64,000 bases of DNA from Nereocystis luetkeana (GCA_031213475.1 JARUPZ010000020.1:1674001-1738000); one strand, 5' to 3'. Positions 61,301 through 64,000 are shown, counted from the stretch's first letter. Numbers and translations: made by a program. The notes: generated from the sequence alone by a model not told the origin.

Positions 61301-64000
61301 CCAAGTGCTCCATACGATACAAAACGACGACTGAATTTTTGCAACAGCTAGTACGGTTGGCCTCGGCTAACGGTAGAGTCTCTTGTCCCTACCCCTACTC
61401 GCCATGGTCCGCGTAGGGTTACAGACGCGTCAGGATTCGACTACTCCTCGTTTCGTCTTCGTCGGCCGGTGCCGTGTCCGGCGGGCACCTACTGCCACCC
61501 CGGGTCGGCTTCGGAAGATCTCGGGATGCACAATTTCACCATGCCACAACCATGCCTCGAGGTGACTGCGATAGTATGAGTCCTAATCTCGAAAATGTCT
61601 TGACGATACCCTGGTACGTGTGGTTGTTATTACGGGGGGCCATAGTTAATAGGACCAAATATTGTTAGTAAACATGGTGAAATATATAGGTTTTTATGTT
61701 TACCATAGGTTCTATTGACTATGGCCCCCCGTAATAGCATTTTGTCCCTCCTATTTCTTCCTTTCCTGTTTTTCGGTTGTCTTTTCTATTTATTTCCTGC
61801 CGTGGCGGGCAACCCGCCCTCTCTCTTCCTTCATTTTCAGTGTTCCTTTCGTTCTTTCTCTCCGTTTCGTTCTTGATGGTGTACGAGTATGTAGTCACCA
61901 GTGGCATCGCTACATGGTCTCACCAGACAAATCGGTTGCACCAAATACCAACACGTTCCCAGCTGTGAGGTAGACAGACATACTTGTTTGTCCTCACAAA
62001 AGAATGTCACCACGCAGCAGCGCACCACTTGTCGGAAATAATGAATTAACGCAAGCCAACTGTATGTAAACGTTCTCTATCCGCCCAAACTTGACCACTG
62101 CCAGAGCATGTTTTGTCCGGAGGGGAGCCCGCGCCCATCCGGGGTGGGCGAGTGCCCTTCAGGGTTCTACTGCCCTACAGGCATACGTCTTGCGTGTCCG
62201 GTGGGGACCTACTGCCCGCGCGAGGGTCACTGGGACCCGATGCCCTGTCCGCCGGGCGAGTTCAGCGCAATGGTCGGACAGGCGGCGTGCACCTCCTGCC
62301 CGCGAGGGTACATATGCCCCGGCTTCGGCCGCATCGACCCTACGCCATGTCCGTCAGGGATGGTGTGCAGCCGGATAATTCTAACCTCGCCCAATCAGCG
62401 ATGCCCGCCGGGTAAGGAGTACGCCCGCGACCACATGGGTAGAGTACGCCCGCGACCACATGGGTAGTAATTTTTTGGCTAATTTATTTCTGATTGGCGG
62501 GTGCTCCTTAAGGGCACTGCAAAACTGCCCAACGAGGCATATGCCTCATCGGCAATTCTTGTGCTGCTGCGTTCCATCGTATATCACTAAAAAACGATAA
62601 ATTTTCTCGGGGGGGGGAGCGATCATTTCTCAGCGCTCGACTCTTCTCGGCAGAGGCAAGAGGGCACTATTGATAAGCAAACTCGAACATTGTTTTTCTT
62701 CTCGGAAAGGCTCTCTCTCTCGACCAGGTCCCTTCCCGAAAACAGCACCCTTTGCTTGGCAATGACAACCTTCTTCCCGTTCTGGAAAAATTGTGCGCTG
62801 AACGAACGATCGTACCCCTGCCCGCGAGAAGTCAGCGCGCTTTGCGGTATGAATAGATAGACCGTGGGAGTTTTTATCGCGTTACACATTCCTGACTTTA
62901 TCTCAAGTCATGGTTTTGGATATGGTAGACAGCTCCTCAGTTGGAAATCCTCAGAAAAAAATGGAAAACATCGACCATCGCATGCGTGGGAGGGTACGTA
63001 GACGATGCATGTTGACCAGAACCGAATCGTTGAGAGAGTGCACCCACGATCGTAGGCACCCAACACTCGAAATTTGTTTCAGTGTAGGGTTACGTTTTTC
63101 ATACTTTGTAGGGAGTTGCATGGACACAGGGCTATCAACCCTACCGGGACTGCGGTCCCGTTTTTGGGGGAAAAGTACTTACAATTAGAGTGTTTCGTCT
63201 CCGGAGCGGGACTCCAGTTCTAAGCGGGATAAGGGGTGAAAAACGTTTCATGAGTTGTTTTTCTTCAGGAGACGGTAATCAGATACCAGGTATGCTTTTA
63301 TAGCGGGAATGATGATCCTGTTTCTTGCGAGAAGGGTGTTACCACTTGCTCTACACTGTAAGCTGGGGGTCACTGTGTACGATAGGAATGTAGCTGGCCG
63401 TATGCCGATCAGAATCGATCAACCATTGGCTAGCTCTGTAGTGTACCCCAACCATAGTTTCGAATAAACATTATTTAGGCTGAACCCTGCTACTGTTTCT
63501 TGCAGAGGGTTGAACTTCAAGATGTACAGTAGTATTAGATGGTAGTCTTTGGGTTCTACACTGCACACGTGGCAACGTAGCATCTCTGTGGCGTAGCTTT
63601 GAGACCACAGAACTTGTATCTCTTCTAGGATTGAAGAATCGGCACGGACACTGGTTGTGCTGGATGTCGACGGGTAGAAAGAACGGTTTAATGTGAAGAA
63701 CACACACACATTGACCTATCGATACTACAACCCTTGCCGGCAAAACCACGGGTGCGCCGTCCACAGCGAAACGTTTTGGGCCCAAAATATAGAAAGCACG
63801 TCTGTACCATTGCCGGGTCCGTTCGGTTCGTCTCTCCCTTAACCATGTTAACACCCCACTAGTGGCGTGCTGTGGACCTGGCAAACATTTACGATTTTGA
63901 CATGTGTCTTTTCTCTATGTGTGGCGTGCTGTGAAGGCTTTTACTGCCCGTCCGGGACCGTGACTTCGGACCCGTTCCGAAACGACACGACCTTGCGTCC
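6669..64000 (+). CDS. Giant multi-IPT/TIG extracellular protein gene (partial, 50 exons)
   Basis: One gene fills the rest of the window. I chained 50 exons by GT-AG sites with matching codon phase at all 49 junctions, giving 33,188 coding bases (about 11,060 residues) with no stop. Modules in order are: LamG-like fragment and Ig/cadherin-like modules (visible residues 1-400); IPT/TIG 1-56 (about 400-5990); a second beta-sandwich repeat, copies 1-10 (about 6000-7200); IPT 57-59; repeats 11-15; IPT 60-62; repeats 16-28; IPT 63-66 (about 10220-10680); then GCC2/GCC3-like Cys-rich modules to the edge. Domain counts are by eye. IPT/TIG is an immunoglobulin-like beta sandwich. Here most copies carry two cysteines (LxCRFG...CxSPP), and NxT/S sequons are common, so an extracellular role in adhesion or matrix is inferred. 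Both ends are missing, and there is no visible start codon, signal peptide, membrane segment or promoter. The introns hold repeats only, except where noted. An unrelated split into two genes cannot be excluded but no junction suggests it. Confidence 0.85.
7383..7947 (+). other. Intron 1
   Basis: A 565-bp GT-AG intron, donor GTGGGT, acceptor CGTGCAG. I see nothing else in it. Confidence 0.75.
7948..8463 (+). CDS. Exon 2: cadherin-like module and start of IPT 1
   Basis: Residues 239-410. The pattern DVDAWEGVGTPLRVSL...AFVAGLDDANDALSALTL is that of cadherin-like tandem repeats (DVD..., then LADxNxALxxL). It is followed by the first IPT start, PILETVWPTAAPVTGGLTIE. The exon ends GAG|GTGAGG in phase 0, cutting IPT 1 after its first strands. 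Confidence 0.85.
8464..8909 (+). other. Intron 2
   Basis: A 446-bp intron, GTGAGG...TACCAG. Nothing else is seen in it. Confidence 0.75.
8910..11106 (+). CDS. Exon 3: IPT/TIG domains 1-7
   Basis: Residues 411-1142. The exon completes IPT 1 (IRGTHFGTSDYVCVFG) and carries IPT 2-7, each starting like VLGVSPSFGPIFGGTEVTV and containing CxFG...CxSP. IPT 3 has an insert before its GGT-equivalent. The exon ends TCAG|GTAAGC in phase 1, a few residues into IPT 8. Confidence 0.9.
11376..17350 (+). CDS. Exon 4: IPT/TIG domains 8-28 in one 5,975-bp exon
   Basis: Residues 1143-3134, about 21 IPT domains in tandem with a period of about 95 residues. Each has a variant of P.V..V.P..GP..GGT.V.V.G.GF, then LxCRFG, then C.SPP, then a VSNNGxDFT-like strand and an aromatic (FxYxP) end. 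The acceptor CCCTCAG at 11375 is chosen because its phase (1) matches exon 3. The nearer upstream CCAG at 11311 does not fit the phase. The donor is CAG|GTGAGA in phase 0. IPT 12 lacks part of the GGT loop. Confidence 0.93.
17811..18737 (+). CDS. Exon 5: IPT/TIG domains 29-31
   Basis: Residues 3135-3443. It begins VPIIHSITP, a standard IPT start, right after CAGCAG. IPT 30 and 31 have LVSGGTPVILEGSGF and QPLGGTRITVVGDEF. The polypyrimidine tract before 17811 is weak. A stronger one ends at 17714, and an exon from 17715 would also be in frame and add 32 residues. The donor is AAG|GTCAGC in phase 0. Confidence 0.8.
18959..20470 (+). CDS. Exon 6: IPT/TIG domains 32-36 and half of 37
   Basis: Residues 3444-3947. 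It starts VMKLTPTSGSSKDGATI after CTTTTTCTTCAG. Five IPT units follow, then the first strands of IPT 37 (VFKVVPARG...TPVE). The intron cuts IPT 37 at E|I, the same place as in IPT 1 and IPT 63. The donor is GAG|GTAAGA in phase 0. Confidence 0.9.
20786..21652 (+). CDS. Exon 7: rest of IPT 37, IPT 38-39
   Basis: Residues 3948-4236. It starts IYGAGFVNRTGLLRCRFG, completing IPT 37. IPT 38 has SGPDTGGTVITVLGTGF and IPT 39 has RGPAAGGTVVEIGGANF. The acceptor is CTGCTCAG and the donor is CTG|GTAAGT in phase 0. Confidence 0.9.
22102..24648 (+). CDS. Exon 8: IPT/TIG domains 40-48
   Basis: Residues 4237-5085. It starts IFVYEGSVQVVSLSPG, so the first residues finish IPT 39. Nine IPT starts follow. IPT 43 has an insert (VALSDIQGEVF) in place of the usual GxGF loop. 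IPT 48 is cut after YSCSFGDIE by the donor GAG|GTGAGC in phase 0. The acceptor CACACCAG has only a modest pyrimidine tract. Confidence 0.88.
24915..27401 (+). CDS. Exon 9: end of IPT 48, IPT 49-55
   Basis: Residues 5086-5914. It starts VTGRALNDSTLECVSPAAP, giving IPT 48 its second cysteine. IPT 49-55 follow, with clear GPxxGGTxVxVSGSGF cores. The acceptor is CACCAAG and the donor CAG|GTGAAG in phase 0. Intron 8 before it contains a G12 run at 24748-24759. Confidence 0.9.
27926..28153 (+). CDS. Exon 10: IPT/TIG domain 56
   Basis: Residues 5915-5990. It starts VHFVTPDRGPTTGGTVLTV after TTTTCAACCCAG and holds LLCRFG and VQCTAPP. This is the last IPT of the long array. The donor is GAG|GTGAGT in phase 0. 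Intron 9 before it (27402-27925) holds two TACCAGGTA words. Confidence 0.88.
28571..28789 (+). CDS. Exon 11: transition from IPT array to second repeat type
   Basis: Residues 5991-6063. ISPACSASNGFKQVQRVSVSS begins after CTTTCTTTTTAG. The first 13 codons would be lost if the in-frame acceptor at 28609 is used instead. The word VQRVSV introduces the EVQxI-type strand seen throughout the next region. The donor is CAG|GTGAGT in phase 0. Confidence 0.75.
29191..29265 (+). CDS. Exon 12: 75-bp exon, EVQRITV strand
   Basis: Residues 6064-6088, VIYTLLDLAREVQRITVDAS and on to SE. The acceptor is CAACTCTCAG and the donor GAG|GTAAGT in phase 0. There is no in-frame ATG, so simple ORF calling misses it. 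Its fit rests on phase and on the EVQ-I motif shared with neighbours. Confidence 0.75.
29448..29561 (+). CDS. Exon 13: second-type repeat 1, first half
   Basis: Residues 6089-6126. VQQITVASLDASSLTGSFAL, then VPFNATANE. This is the GSFxL...FNATxxE half of the repeat. It ends GAG|GTGAGG, at the E|V/L junction where introns recur in other copies. Confidence 0.82.
30206..30400 (+). CDS. Exon 14: second half of repeat 1
   Basis: Residues 6127-6191. LEEALAGIPSLGGGIVVRED is the ALExLxxVxxVxV half, followed by DLAAITVITSGLSGIGLNAT, the strand pair that closes each unit. The acceptor is ATTCTTAG and the donor GAG|GTAACG in phase 0. Intron 13 before it (644 bp) holds nothing else that I see. Confidence 0.82.
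30781..30924 (+). CDS. Exon 15: first half of repeat 2
   Basis: Residues 6192-6239. It holds CEVQEVSTRG...GGTFTLTYGGETTPGIPWNSTSDTLQAALE (quoted in parts). There is no in-frame ATG, so it is easily missed. The acceptor is GTCGAACAG and the donor GAG|GTGGGA in phase 0. Confidence 0.8.
30925..31805 (+). other. Intron 15
   Basis: An 881-bp intron ending TTCCTTTCTTTCAG. Minus-strand open frames across it have no domain. I see no repeat or gene. Confidence 0.65.
31806..32289 (+). CDS. Exon 16: end of repeat 2, repeat 3
   Basis: Residues 6240-6400. SLDSVGHLMVNL continues from the ALE of exon 15. TWAVAFIGTAGDLPLLEVNG is the WxVxFxGxxGDLPLL strand pair. Repeat 3 follows with GTVEVTFDVDG, SASEVQEALRALGG and DVHVSTG. 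The donor GGAG|GTGAGG is in phase 1. Confidence 0.88.
32580..32683 (+). CDS. Exon 17: end of repeat 3
   Basis: Residues 6401-6435. After CTTTGCAG the phase-1 join gives G, then STWLVTFPEGQNHEPFEVTT, the WLVTF closing strand. The donor is GAA|GTAAGT in phase 0. Confidence 0.85.
33165..33249 (+). CDS. Exon 18: start of repeat 4
   Basis: Residues 6436-6463. VVTGTQLEVQVIETLGTPTG, then SFFLGFVQ. The donor CAAG|GTCAGG (phase 1) was chosen because it matches exon 19 and restores the motif spacing. GTCAGG is a weaker donor. The open frame runs on into the intron but loses the pattern. Confidence 0.75.
33579..33925 (+). CDS. Exon 19: repeat 4, with 5' part of repeat 5
   Basis: Residues 6464-6579. 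EETDDLAFDASASDVKSALE, then LTNVGTVNVTRDD, then YAWSITF. It ends RVKRGTLGPLSGQ. The acceptor is CGACGCAG in phase 1 and the donor is CAG|GTAACG in phase 0. Intron 18 before it holds a G13 run at 33473-33485. Confidence 0.85.
34234..34421 (+). CDS. Exon 20: repeat 5
   Basis: Residues 6580-6641. VILSFENTSSTVMSATLALA, then HDVSADEMKEAISSLADES and GDLHVSRESNG. The donor splits an Arg codon (phase 2), TACAG|GTGGGA. Confidence 0.83.
34732..35012 (+). CDS. Exon 21: end of repeat 5, repeat 6
   Basis: Residues 6642-6735. The join gives R-WAVTFLDLAGNLPKLSINAT. Repeat 6 has GGNFSLTFDSV and DDLHEALEDVVTP. The acceptor is TTGAATAG. The donor CCAG|GTAATA is in phase 1. An alternative phase-0 donor ten bases upstream (GTG|GTAACG) does not fit exon 22. 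Confidence 0.83.
35268..35578 (+). CDS. Exon 22: end of repeat 6, start of repeat 7
   Basis: Residues 6736-6839. QWGSITVDHKELLDGGYLW, then SVRFDDYSMVARVGGAPLI. Repeat 7 starts with TGSFELSLEGVVTRSISVGV. The donor is AAT|GTGAGT in phase 0. Confidence 0.85.
35579..36659 (+). other. Intron 22
   Basis: A 1,081-bp intron, GTGAGT...CACTGCAG. Short frames on both strands have no domain. I see no repeat or gene in it. Confidence 0.65.
36660..37460 (+). CDS. Exon 23: end of repeat 7, repeats 8 and 9
   Basis: Residues 6840-7106. It starts VLRADFSSLGVQPTVASVGA. Repeat 8 has GAFTLTTV, SLAFNATASQVRAALEALGG and STYLVTFPG. Repeat 9 has GEFALSVGGQQGSSLPFDA and FRWAVTFSGGDVGGNVDLME. The donor is GAG|GTGAGG in phase 0. 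Confidence 0.9.
37751..39721 (+). CDS. Exon 24: repeat 10, IPT 57-59, repeat 11
   Basis: Residues 7107-7763. Repeat 10 has GGTFTLAFDGSTSPPISWNA and AVEAALESLPQVGDVSVL. A VSANGGVDYT strand leads into three IPT domains (AGPISGGTQVVVSGTGF; a shortened IPT 58 with RRGSNAGGHSIVV; GLGVDGGGTSVIVHGSRF). Repeat 11 follows with GTWTLSLEEF and STALSALPNIGNATVI. It ends GAG|GTCAGA. This exon proves that both repeat types belong to one protein. Confidence 0.92.
39975..40616 (+). CDS. Exon 25: repeats 12 and 13
   Basis: Residues 7764-7977. It starts VQIVTLSADAALSGEFTVTY, then YAWTVMFDDLEAG. Repeat 13 has RGTFDIAFGVEDV, VEVAIEALSGVGDATVDV and FTVAWPASRGNIPLLRVNG. The donor GAG|GTTGGT is unusual, but its phase (0) fits exon 26. 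Confidence 0.88.
40856..41086 (+). CDS. Exon 26: repeat 14
   Basis: Residues 7978-8054. TVNGTDTMGGEFYLVAGINA, then LAYNASASQVAKAVNSM and FEWHLTFSAADENVEQLR. The acceptor is CTCAACAG and the donor CGG|GTGAGA in phase 0. Confidence 0.86.
41268..41441 (+). CDS. Exon 27: first half of repeat 15
   Basis: Residues 8055-8112. IEVYTAVNGSFEDLSGNFTL, then RYGVQNTTWPLPFNATADEV and ESALE. There is no useful in-frame ATG. The acceptor is CTTGTTTAG and the donor GAG|GTATGA in phase 0, cutting after ALE as in repeat 2. Confidence 0.82.
41826..41957 (+). CDS. Exon 28: second half of repeat 15
   Basis: Residues 8113-8156. ALDEIGDINVTVQERYVREE, then GRQWVIAFTTLGSPAHVGSI. The acceptor is CTTTACCAG and the donor CAG|GTGATA in phase 0. 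Confidence 0.82.
42325..43566 (+). CDS. Exon 29: IPT 60-62
   Basis: Residues 8157-8570. A closing strand (TLGIDDDQLVGTGAVGTV) and a VSSNGGSDW strand lead into three IPT domains: SGPAIGGTAVTV, SGPVKGGTLIEIS and YGPVTGGNPVRVEGGPF. IPT 60 and 61 carry long inserts before their CLF motif. The donor is GAG|GTACAG in phase 0. Confidence 0.92.
44042..44215 (+). CDS. Exon 30: EVQ-type linker strands
   Basis: Residues 8571-8628. VWTLAWAPEIQTISVLGNKP, then FPEVQSVTVSYDDVDEVQTI. Three E(I/V)Q-xI/V strands appear in a row without a complete repeat body. The donor CAG|GTATTT is only moderate. Phase 0. Confidence 0.78.
44216..45096 (+). other. Intron 30, with an exon-like remnant
   Basis: An 881-bp intron. 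At 44713-44760, right after CTGTATAG, sixteen codons read EVLKLSAKLQTELMNE, which looks like an EVQ-type linker, but no GT donor follows GAG and a stop comes two codons later. It may be a lost exon. Confidence 0.45.
45097..45267 (+). CDS. Exon 31: EVQ-type linker strands
   Basis: Residues 8629-8685. VTVTLTIETSQPEIQELRLS, then REVQSIVVKPFAVDGSASAL. It continues the linker style of exon 30. The acceptor is CCGGTGGAG and the donor AAG|GTGGGT in phase 0. Confidence 0.75.
45416..45706 (+). CDS. Exon 32: repeat 16
   Basis: Residues 8686-8782. GDGSGDGTFSLEYNGGVASV, then SGAGLLLAAIEANF and RSFLVKFPADLGDVAAIVG. The unit lacks the usual NAT sequon. The acceptor is GCTTGACAG and the donor CAG|GTGATA in phase 0. 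Confidence 0.84.
45707..46454 (+). other. Intron 32, with exon-like cassettes
   Basis: A 748-bp intron. At 45826-45837 a 12-bp block (GAAACGATACAG, E-T-I-Q) is flanked by CTTTTTTTCTCAG and GTG. Two diverged direct copies of an approximately 75-bp segment follow (about 45904 and 46028), each beginning with AG and then GAGACGRTCAA. None of them is needed to join exons 32 and 33. Short C runs occur in the second copy. Confidence 0.55.
46455..46562 (+). CDS. Exon 33: first half of repeat 17
   Basis: Residues 8783-8818. EVQRIYQSGPATGGTFGLSF, then SVAYNATSEE. There is no in-frame ATG. The acceptor is CATTTGCAG and the donor GAG|GTGATA in phase 0, at the recurrent E|V/I site. Confidence 0.83.
46980..47264 (+). 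CDS. Exon 34: rest of repeat 17, first half of repeat 18
   Basis: Residues 8819-8913. IRMAVEAISSVGEVLASRNV, then EWLVTFMNNAGDLPLLVADS. Repeat 18 has GSFELGVSGD and SHDASSGE. The donor GAG|GTATGT is in phase 0, again at E|V. Confidence 0.87.
47265..48018 (+). other. Intron 34
   Basis: A 754-bp intron, GTATGT...GCCTAG. I see nothing else in it. Confidence 0.65.
48019..48412 (+). CDS. Exon 35: rest of repeat 18, repeat 19
   Basis: Residues 8914-9044. VEAAVESLYNMSGVDVSRFK, then LWTVTFPTYSGDVSSLYINS. Repeat 19 has GGYFSLYATGG with a 20-residue insert before PLAWNAEADDVRMAIEDLLP. The donor CAAG|GTGATG is in phase 1. Confidence 0.85.
48434..48637. repeat. 102-bp tandem duplication in intron 35
   Basis: Copies lie at 48434-48535 and 48536-48637 and differ at four positions as I align them. 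The array begins 22 bases after the exon 35 donor, wholly inside the 856-bp intron 35 (48413-49268). The high identity means a recent duplication. Confidence 0.92.
49269..49576 (+). CDS. Exon 36: end of repeat 19, first half of repeat 20
   Basis: Residues 9045-9147. The phase-1 join gives G-DITVSRRNTSGT. SWMITFPLAARNAVNLGVDG is the closing strand pair. Repeat 20 has IQRVSTSAGSEVYGGFTLGF and VYNATAHE. The donor GAG|GTGAGG is in phase 0, at the recurrent E|V. Confidence 0.86.
49577..50692 (+). other. Intron 36
   Basis: A 1,116-bp intron, AT-richer than its flanks, with a few scattered copies of TAGATCATGAA between about 50300 and 50500. No gene or mobile element is recognised. Confidence 0.6.
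50693..50896 (+). CDS. Exon 37: second half of repeat 20
   Basis: Residues 9148-9215. VEIALQRLPGLANVTVSRGD, then FDWLITFTGLVGLQPLLQ. The stretch between them (PAENAATRWYASSHLRKSLN) is longer than usual. The acceptor is GTGACCAG and the donor CAG|GTGGGT in phase 0. Confidence 0.86.
51112..51969 (+). CDS. Exon 38: repeats 21-22 and first half of 23
   Basis: Residues 9216-9501. Repeat 21 has DGTWYLSLDGEFSTRIDAG and NVSVTDGTEG...SWVITF. Repeat 22 has ECSVVASWDSGATYAIPAF and WVSNEG...VWSVTFVGNA. Repeat 23 starts GGAFVLSFEGNYTEQIPYNA. The donor GAG|GTGCGA is in phase 0, at the recurrent E|V. Confidence 0.88.
52218..54428 (+). CDS. Exon 39: repeats 23-28 and start of IPT 63
   Basis: Residues 9502-10238. 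VKTALEYLPSIDNVTVSAAD completes repeat 23. Repeats 24-28 follow without an intron, each with a GxFxL start, an AxxVxxA helix-like segment, a VTV strand and WxVTF. Repeats 27 and 28 have inserts. The end is a VVALEISQNAGRDYTSSGVV strand and IPT 63 up to GPTYGGTE. The donor is GAG|GTGAGG in phase 0. Confidence 0.92.
54429..55081 (+). other. Intron 39
   Basis: A 653-bp intron, GTGAGG...TTTGGCAG. I see nothing else in it. Confidence 0.65.
55082..55452 (+). CDS. Exon 40: IPT 63, first part of IPT 64
   Basis: Residues 10239-10361. VLVLGENFRHSSRLACRFGP, then LLCVSPARLAS and VEVTNNAAVGG. IPT 64 starts PEIYDVFPHLGPASGNFSVR. The donor splits an Arg codon in phase 2 (CTAAG|GTGCTT), just before the CRFG motif. 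Confidence 0.87.
55774..55936 (+). CDS. Exon 41: rest of IPT 64
   Basis: Residues 10362-10416. The join restores LRCRFGG. Then WSPSEVQCYAPTLEAGTYPL and LNDQDYTDRRFPFLYFDDQ follow, the normal end of an IPT. The acceptor is CTGCTGCAG and the donor CAG|GTGAGT in phase 0. Confidence 0.88.
56247..56591 (+). CDS. Exon 42: IPT 65
   Basis: Residues 10417-10531. VLSRVTPISGPAEAAGTAVT, then KLACRFALAPPVPATF and LSCEAPP. A long insert rich in Ser/Asp follows. The donor GAG|GTTGGT is the same unusual form as after exon 25. Phase 0. Confidence 0.83.
57188..57565 (+). CDS. Exon 43: end of IPT 65, IPT 66
   Basis: Residues 10532-10657. VTCNDQDYTDSGISFLYQ ends IPT 65. IPT 66 has KSGLDPGGFGLFVTGENF, LACRVGGSNT and VLCFVPRTAL, then a Gly/Asp-rich insert before IFVE. 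The acceptor is CTCGCTACAG and the donor GAG|GTGAGC in phase 0. Confidence 0.87.
57566..58330 (+). other. Intron 43
   Basis: A 765-bp intron, GTGAGC...TTTTCCAG. It holds a TACCTGGTA word at 57719 and the GGGTC repeat at 58017-58190, listed separately. Confidence 0.7.
58017..58190. repeat. GGGTC-rich repeat with inverted end
   Basis: Runs of GGGTC units (cgggtcgggtcgggtcgg) alternate with 'aggaggtatttcaaa'-like spacers. The right end turns into the complement (cccgatccgacccgacc), so the strand can fold back on itself. Confidence 0.75.
58331..58450 (+). CDS. Exon 44: end of IPT 66, start of Cys-rich region
   Basis: Residues 10658-10697. VSNNGLDFTADRVSYTVEQA is the last IPT strand. It passes directly into CPGGSFCVG...LPCPQ, the first GCC2/GCC3-like cysteines. 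This exon links the IPT part to the Cys-rich tail. The donor is CAG|GTACGA in phase 0. Confidence 0.85.
58757..58850. repeat. Imperfect 37-39-bp tandem repeat in intron 44
   Basis: The word ATCCTGCACAA...TTGG...GTTGGTACA recurs at 58757, 58796 and 58833, about 2.5 copies. It lies in the 620-bp intron 44 (58451-59070), which otherwise shows nothing. Confidence 0.7.
59071..59333 (+). CDS. Exon 45: GCC2/GCC3-like cysteine-rich modules
   Basis: Residues 10698-10784. GAFCPGDSNSNFTLCPLGTY, then ACLRCPIGFHCPERGMPVPR, VCPAGRVCDV and CPEGHFCLEG. The spacing CPxGxxC...C..C follows the GCC2/GCC3 (ephrin-receptor-like) Cys-rich pattern. The donor splits a codon in phase 2 (CCGAG|GTATGC). Confidence 0.88.
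59334..59908 (+). other. Intron 45
   Basis: A 575-bp intron, GTATGC...CGTTTCAG, with a C12 run at 59799-59810. Nothing else is seen. Confidence 0.65.
59909..60123 (+). CDS. Exon 46: ACWNNATEDFGLQ module
   Basis: Residues 10785-10856. SPSSRLFPTASHAERTSTLR, then LGSRAVACWNNATEDFGLQM. The acceptor TTTCAG and donor CAA|GTAAGT are strong and the phases (2 in, 1 out) fit. The correct frame has no usable ATG near its start and would be missed by ORF calling. From memory, similar ACW.N.T..FGLQ text occurs in other large stramenopile proteins. I cannot check that here. Confidence 0.78.
60124..60751 (+). other. Intron 46
   Basis: A 628-bp intron. Two imperfect copies of 'cttttgagctgacccccgtcatt..gagggtgcggcata' lie at about 60394 and 60509. 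Nothing else is recognised. Confidence 0.5.
60752..60854 (+). CDS. Exon 47: SPFTPLRGRYC module
   Basis: Residues 10857-10890. HTRPLSYDSPFTPLRGRYCL, then DSSCARLKDANDY. The body and donor (TACAG|GTGAAA, phase 2) are convincing. The acceptor GGAAG at 60751 has a weak pyrimidine tract and was chosen mainly by phase. The left boundary may be wrong by some codons. Confidence 0.62.
60855..61416 (+). other. Intron 47
   Basis: A 562-bp intron. A short duplicated block, 'cctcggctaac...gtctcttgtcc.taccc', occurs at about 61103 and 61361, and TACCTGGTA at 60970. Nothing else is seen. Confidence 0.55.
61417..61561 (+). CDS. Exon 48: FDYSSFRLRRPVPCP module
   Basis: Residues 10891-10939. The join gives R-VTDASGFDYSSFRLRRPV, then PCPAGTYCHPGSASEDL and NFTMPQPCLE. 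The acceptor CCGCGTAG is the only nearby one in phase 2. Two later AGs are out of phase. The donor is GAG|GTGACT in phase 0. The correct frame has no early ATG. Confidence 0.78.
61628..61736. mobile_element. MITE copy D, in intron 48
   Basis: This 109-bp element belongs to the family seen at 2.5-2.9 kb and is closest to copy B. Its ends are TATTACGGGGGGCC and GGCCCCCCGTAATA, with paired changes in both ends that keep the inverted repeat intact. It is flanked by intron sequence 66 bases after the exon 48 donor, and intron 48 (61562-62104) holds nothing else. Confidence 0.9.
62105..62411 (+). CDS. Exon 49: GCC2/GCC3-like cysteine-rich modules
   Basis: Residues 10940-11041. SMFCPEGSPRPSGVGECPSG, then FYCPTGIRLACPVGTYCPRE and ACTSCPRGYICPGFGRIDPT. 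It has about 16 cysteines in CPxGxxCP-type spacing. The acceptor is ACTGCCAG. The donor CCGG|GTAAGG is in phase 1 and matches exon 50. Confidence 0.9.
62412..63936 (+). other. Intron 49, the longest intron
   Basis: 1,525 bp. Besides the 25-bp duplication it holds, at 63270-63290, a 21-bp block reading ETVIRYQ that follows GTTTTTCTTCAG and is followed by GTATGC, so it resembles a microexon. A TACCAGGTA word spans that possible donor. No gene is seen on either strand. Confidence 0.55.
62417..62466. repeat. Perfect 25-bp tandem duplication at the intron 49 donor
   Basis: Two identical 25-bp units (62417-62441 and 62442-62466) begin five bases inside the intron, right after GTAAG. The exon frame stays open through both and stops just after. 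Confidence 0.92.
63937..64000 (+). CDS. Exon 50 (cut by window edge): Cys-rich module
   Basis: Residues 11042-11062 and on. The phase-1 join gives G-FYCPSGTVTSDPFRNDTTLR, continuing CPPG from exon 49 in the usual spacing. The acceptor is GCTGTGAAG. The exon is open at the window edge. Confidence 0.85.

Noticed and set aside
61419-61500. Later acceptors for exon 48 (after GGTTACAG and CGCGTCAG)
   Set aside because: Both leave phase 1, whereas exon 47 ends in phase 2. Only the TAG at 61416 fits.
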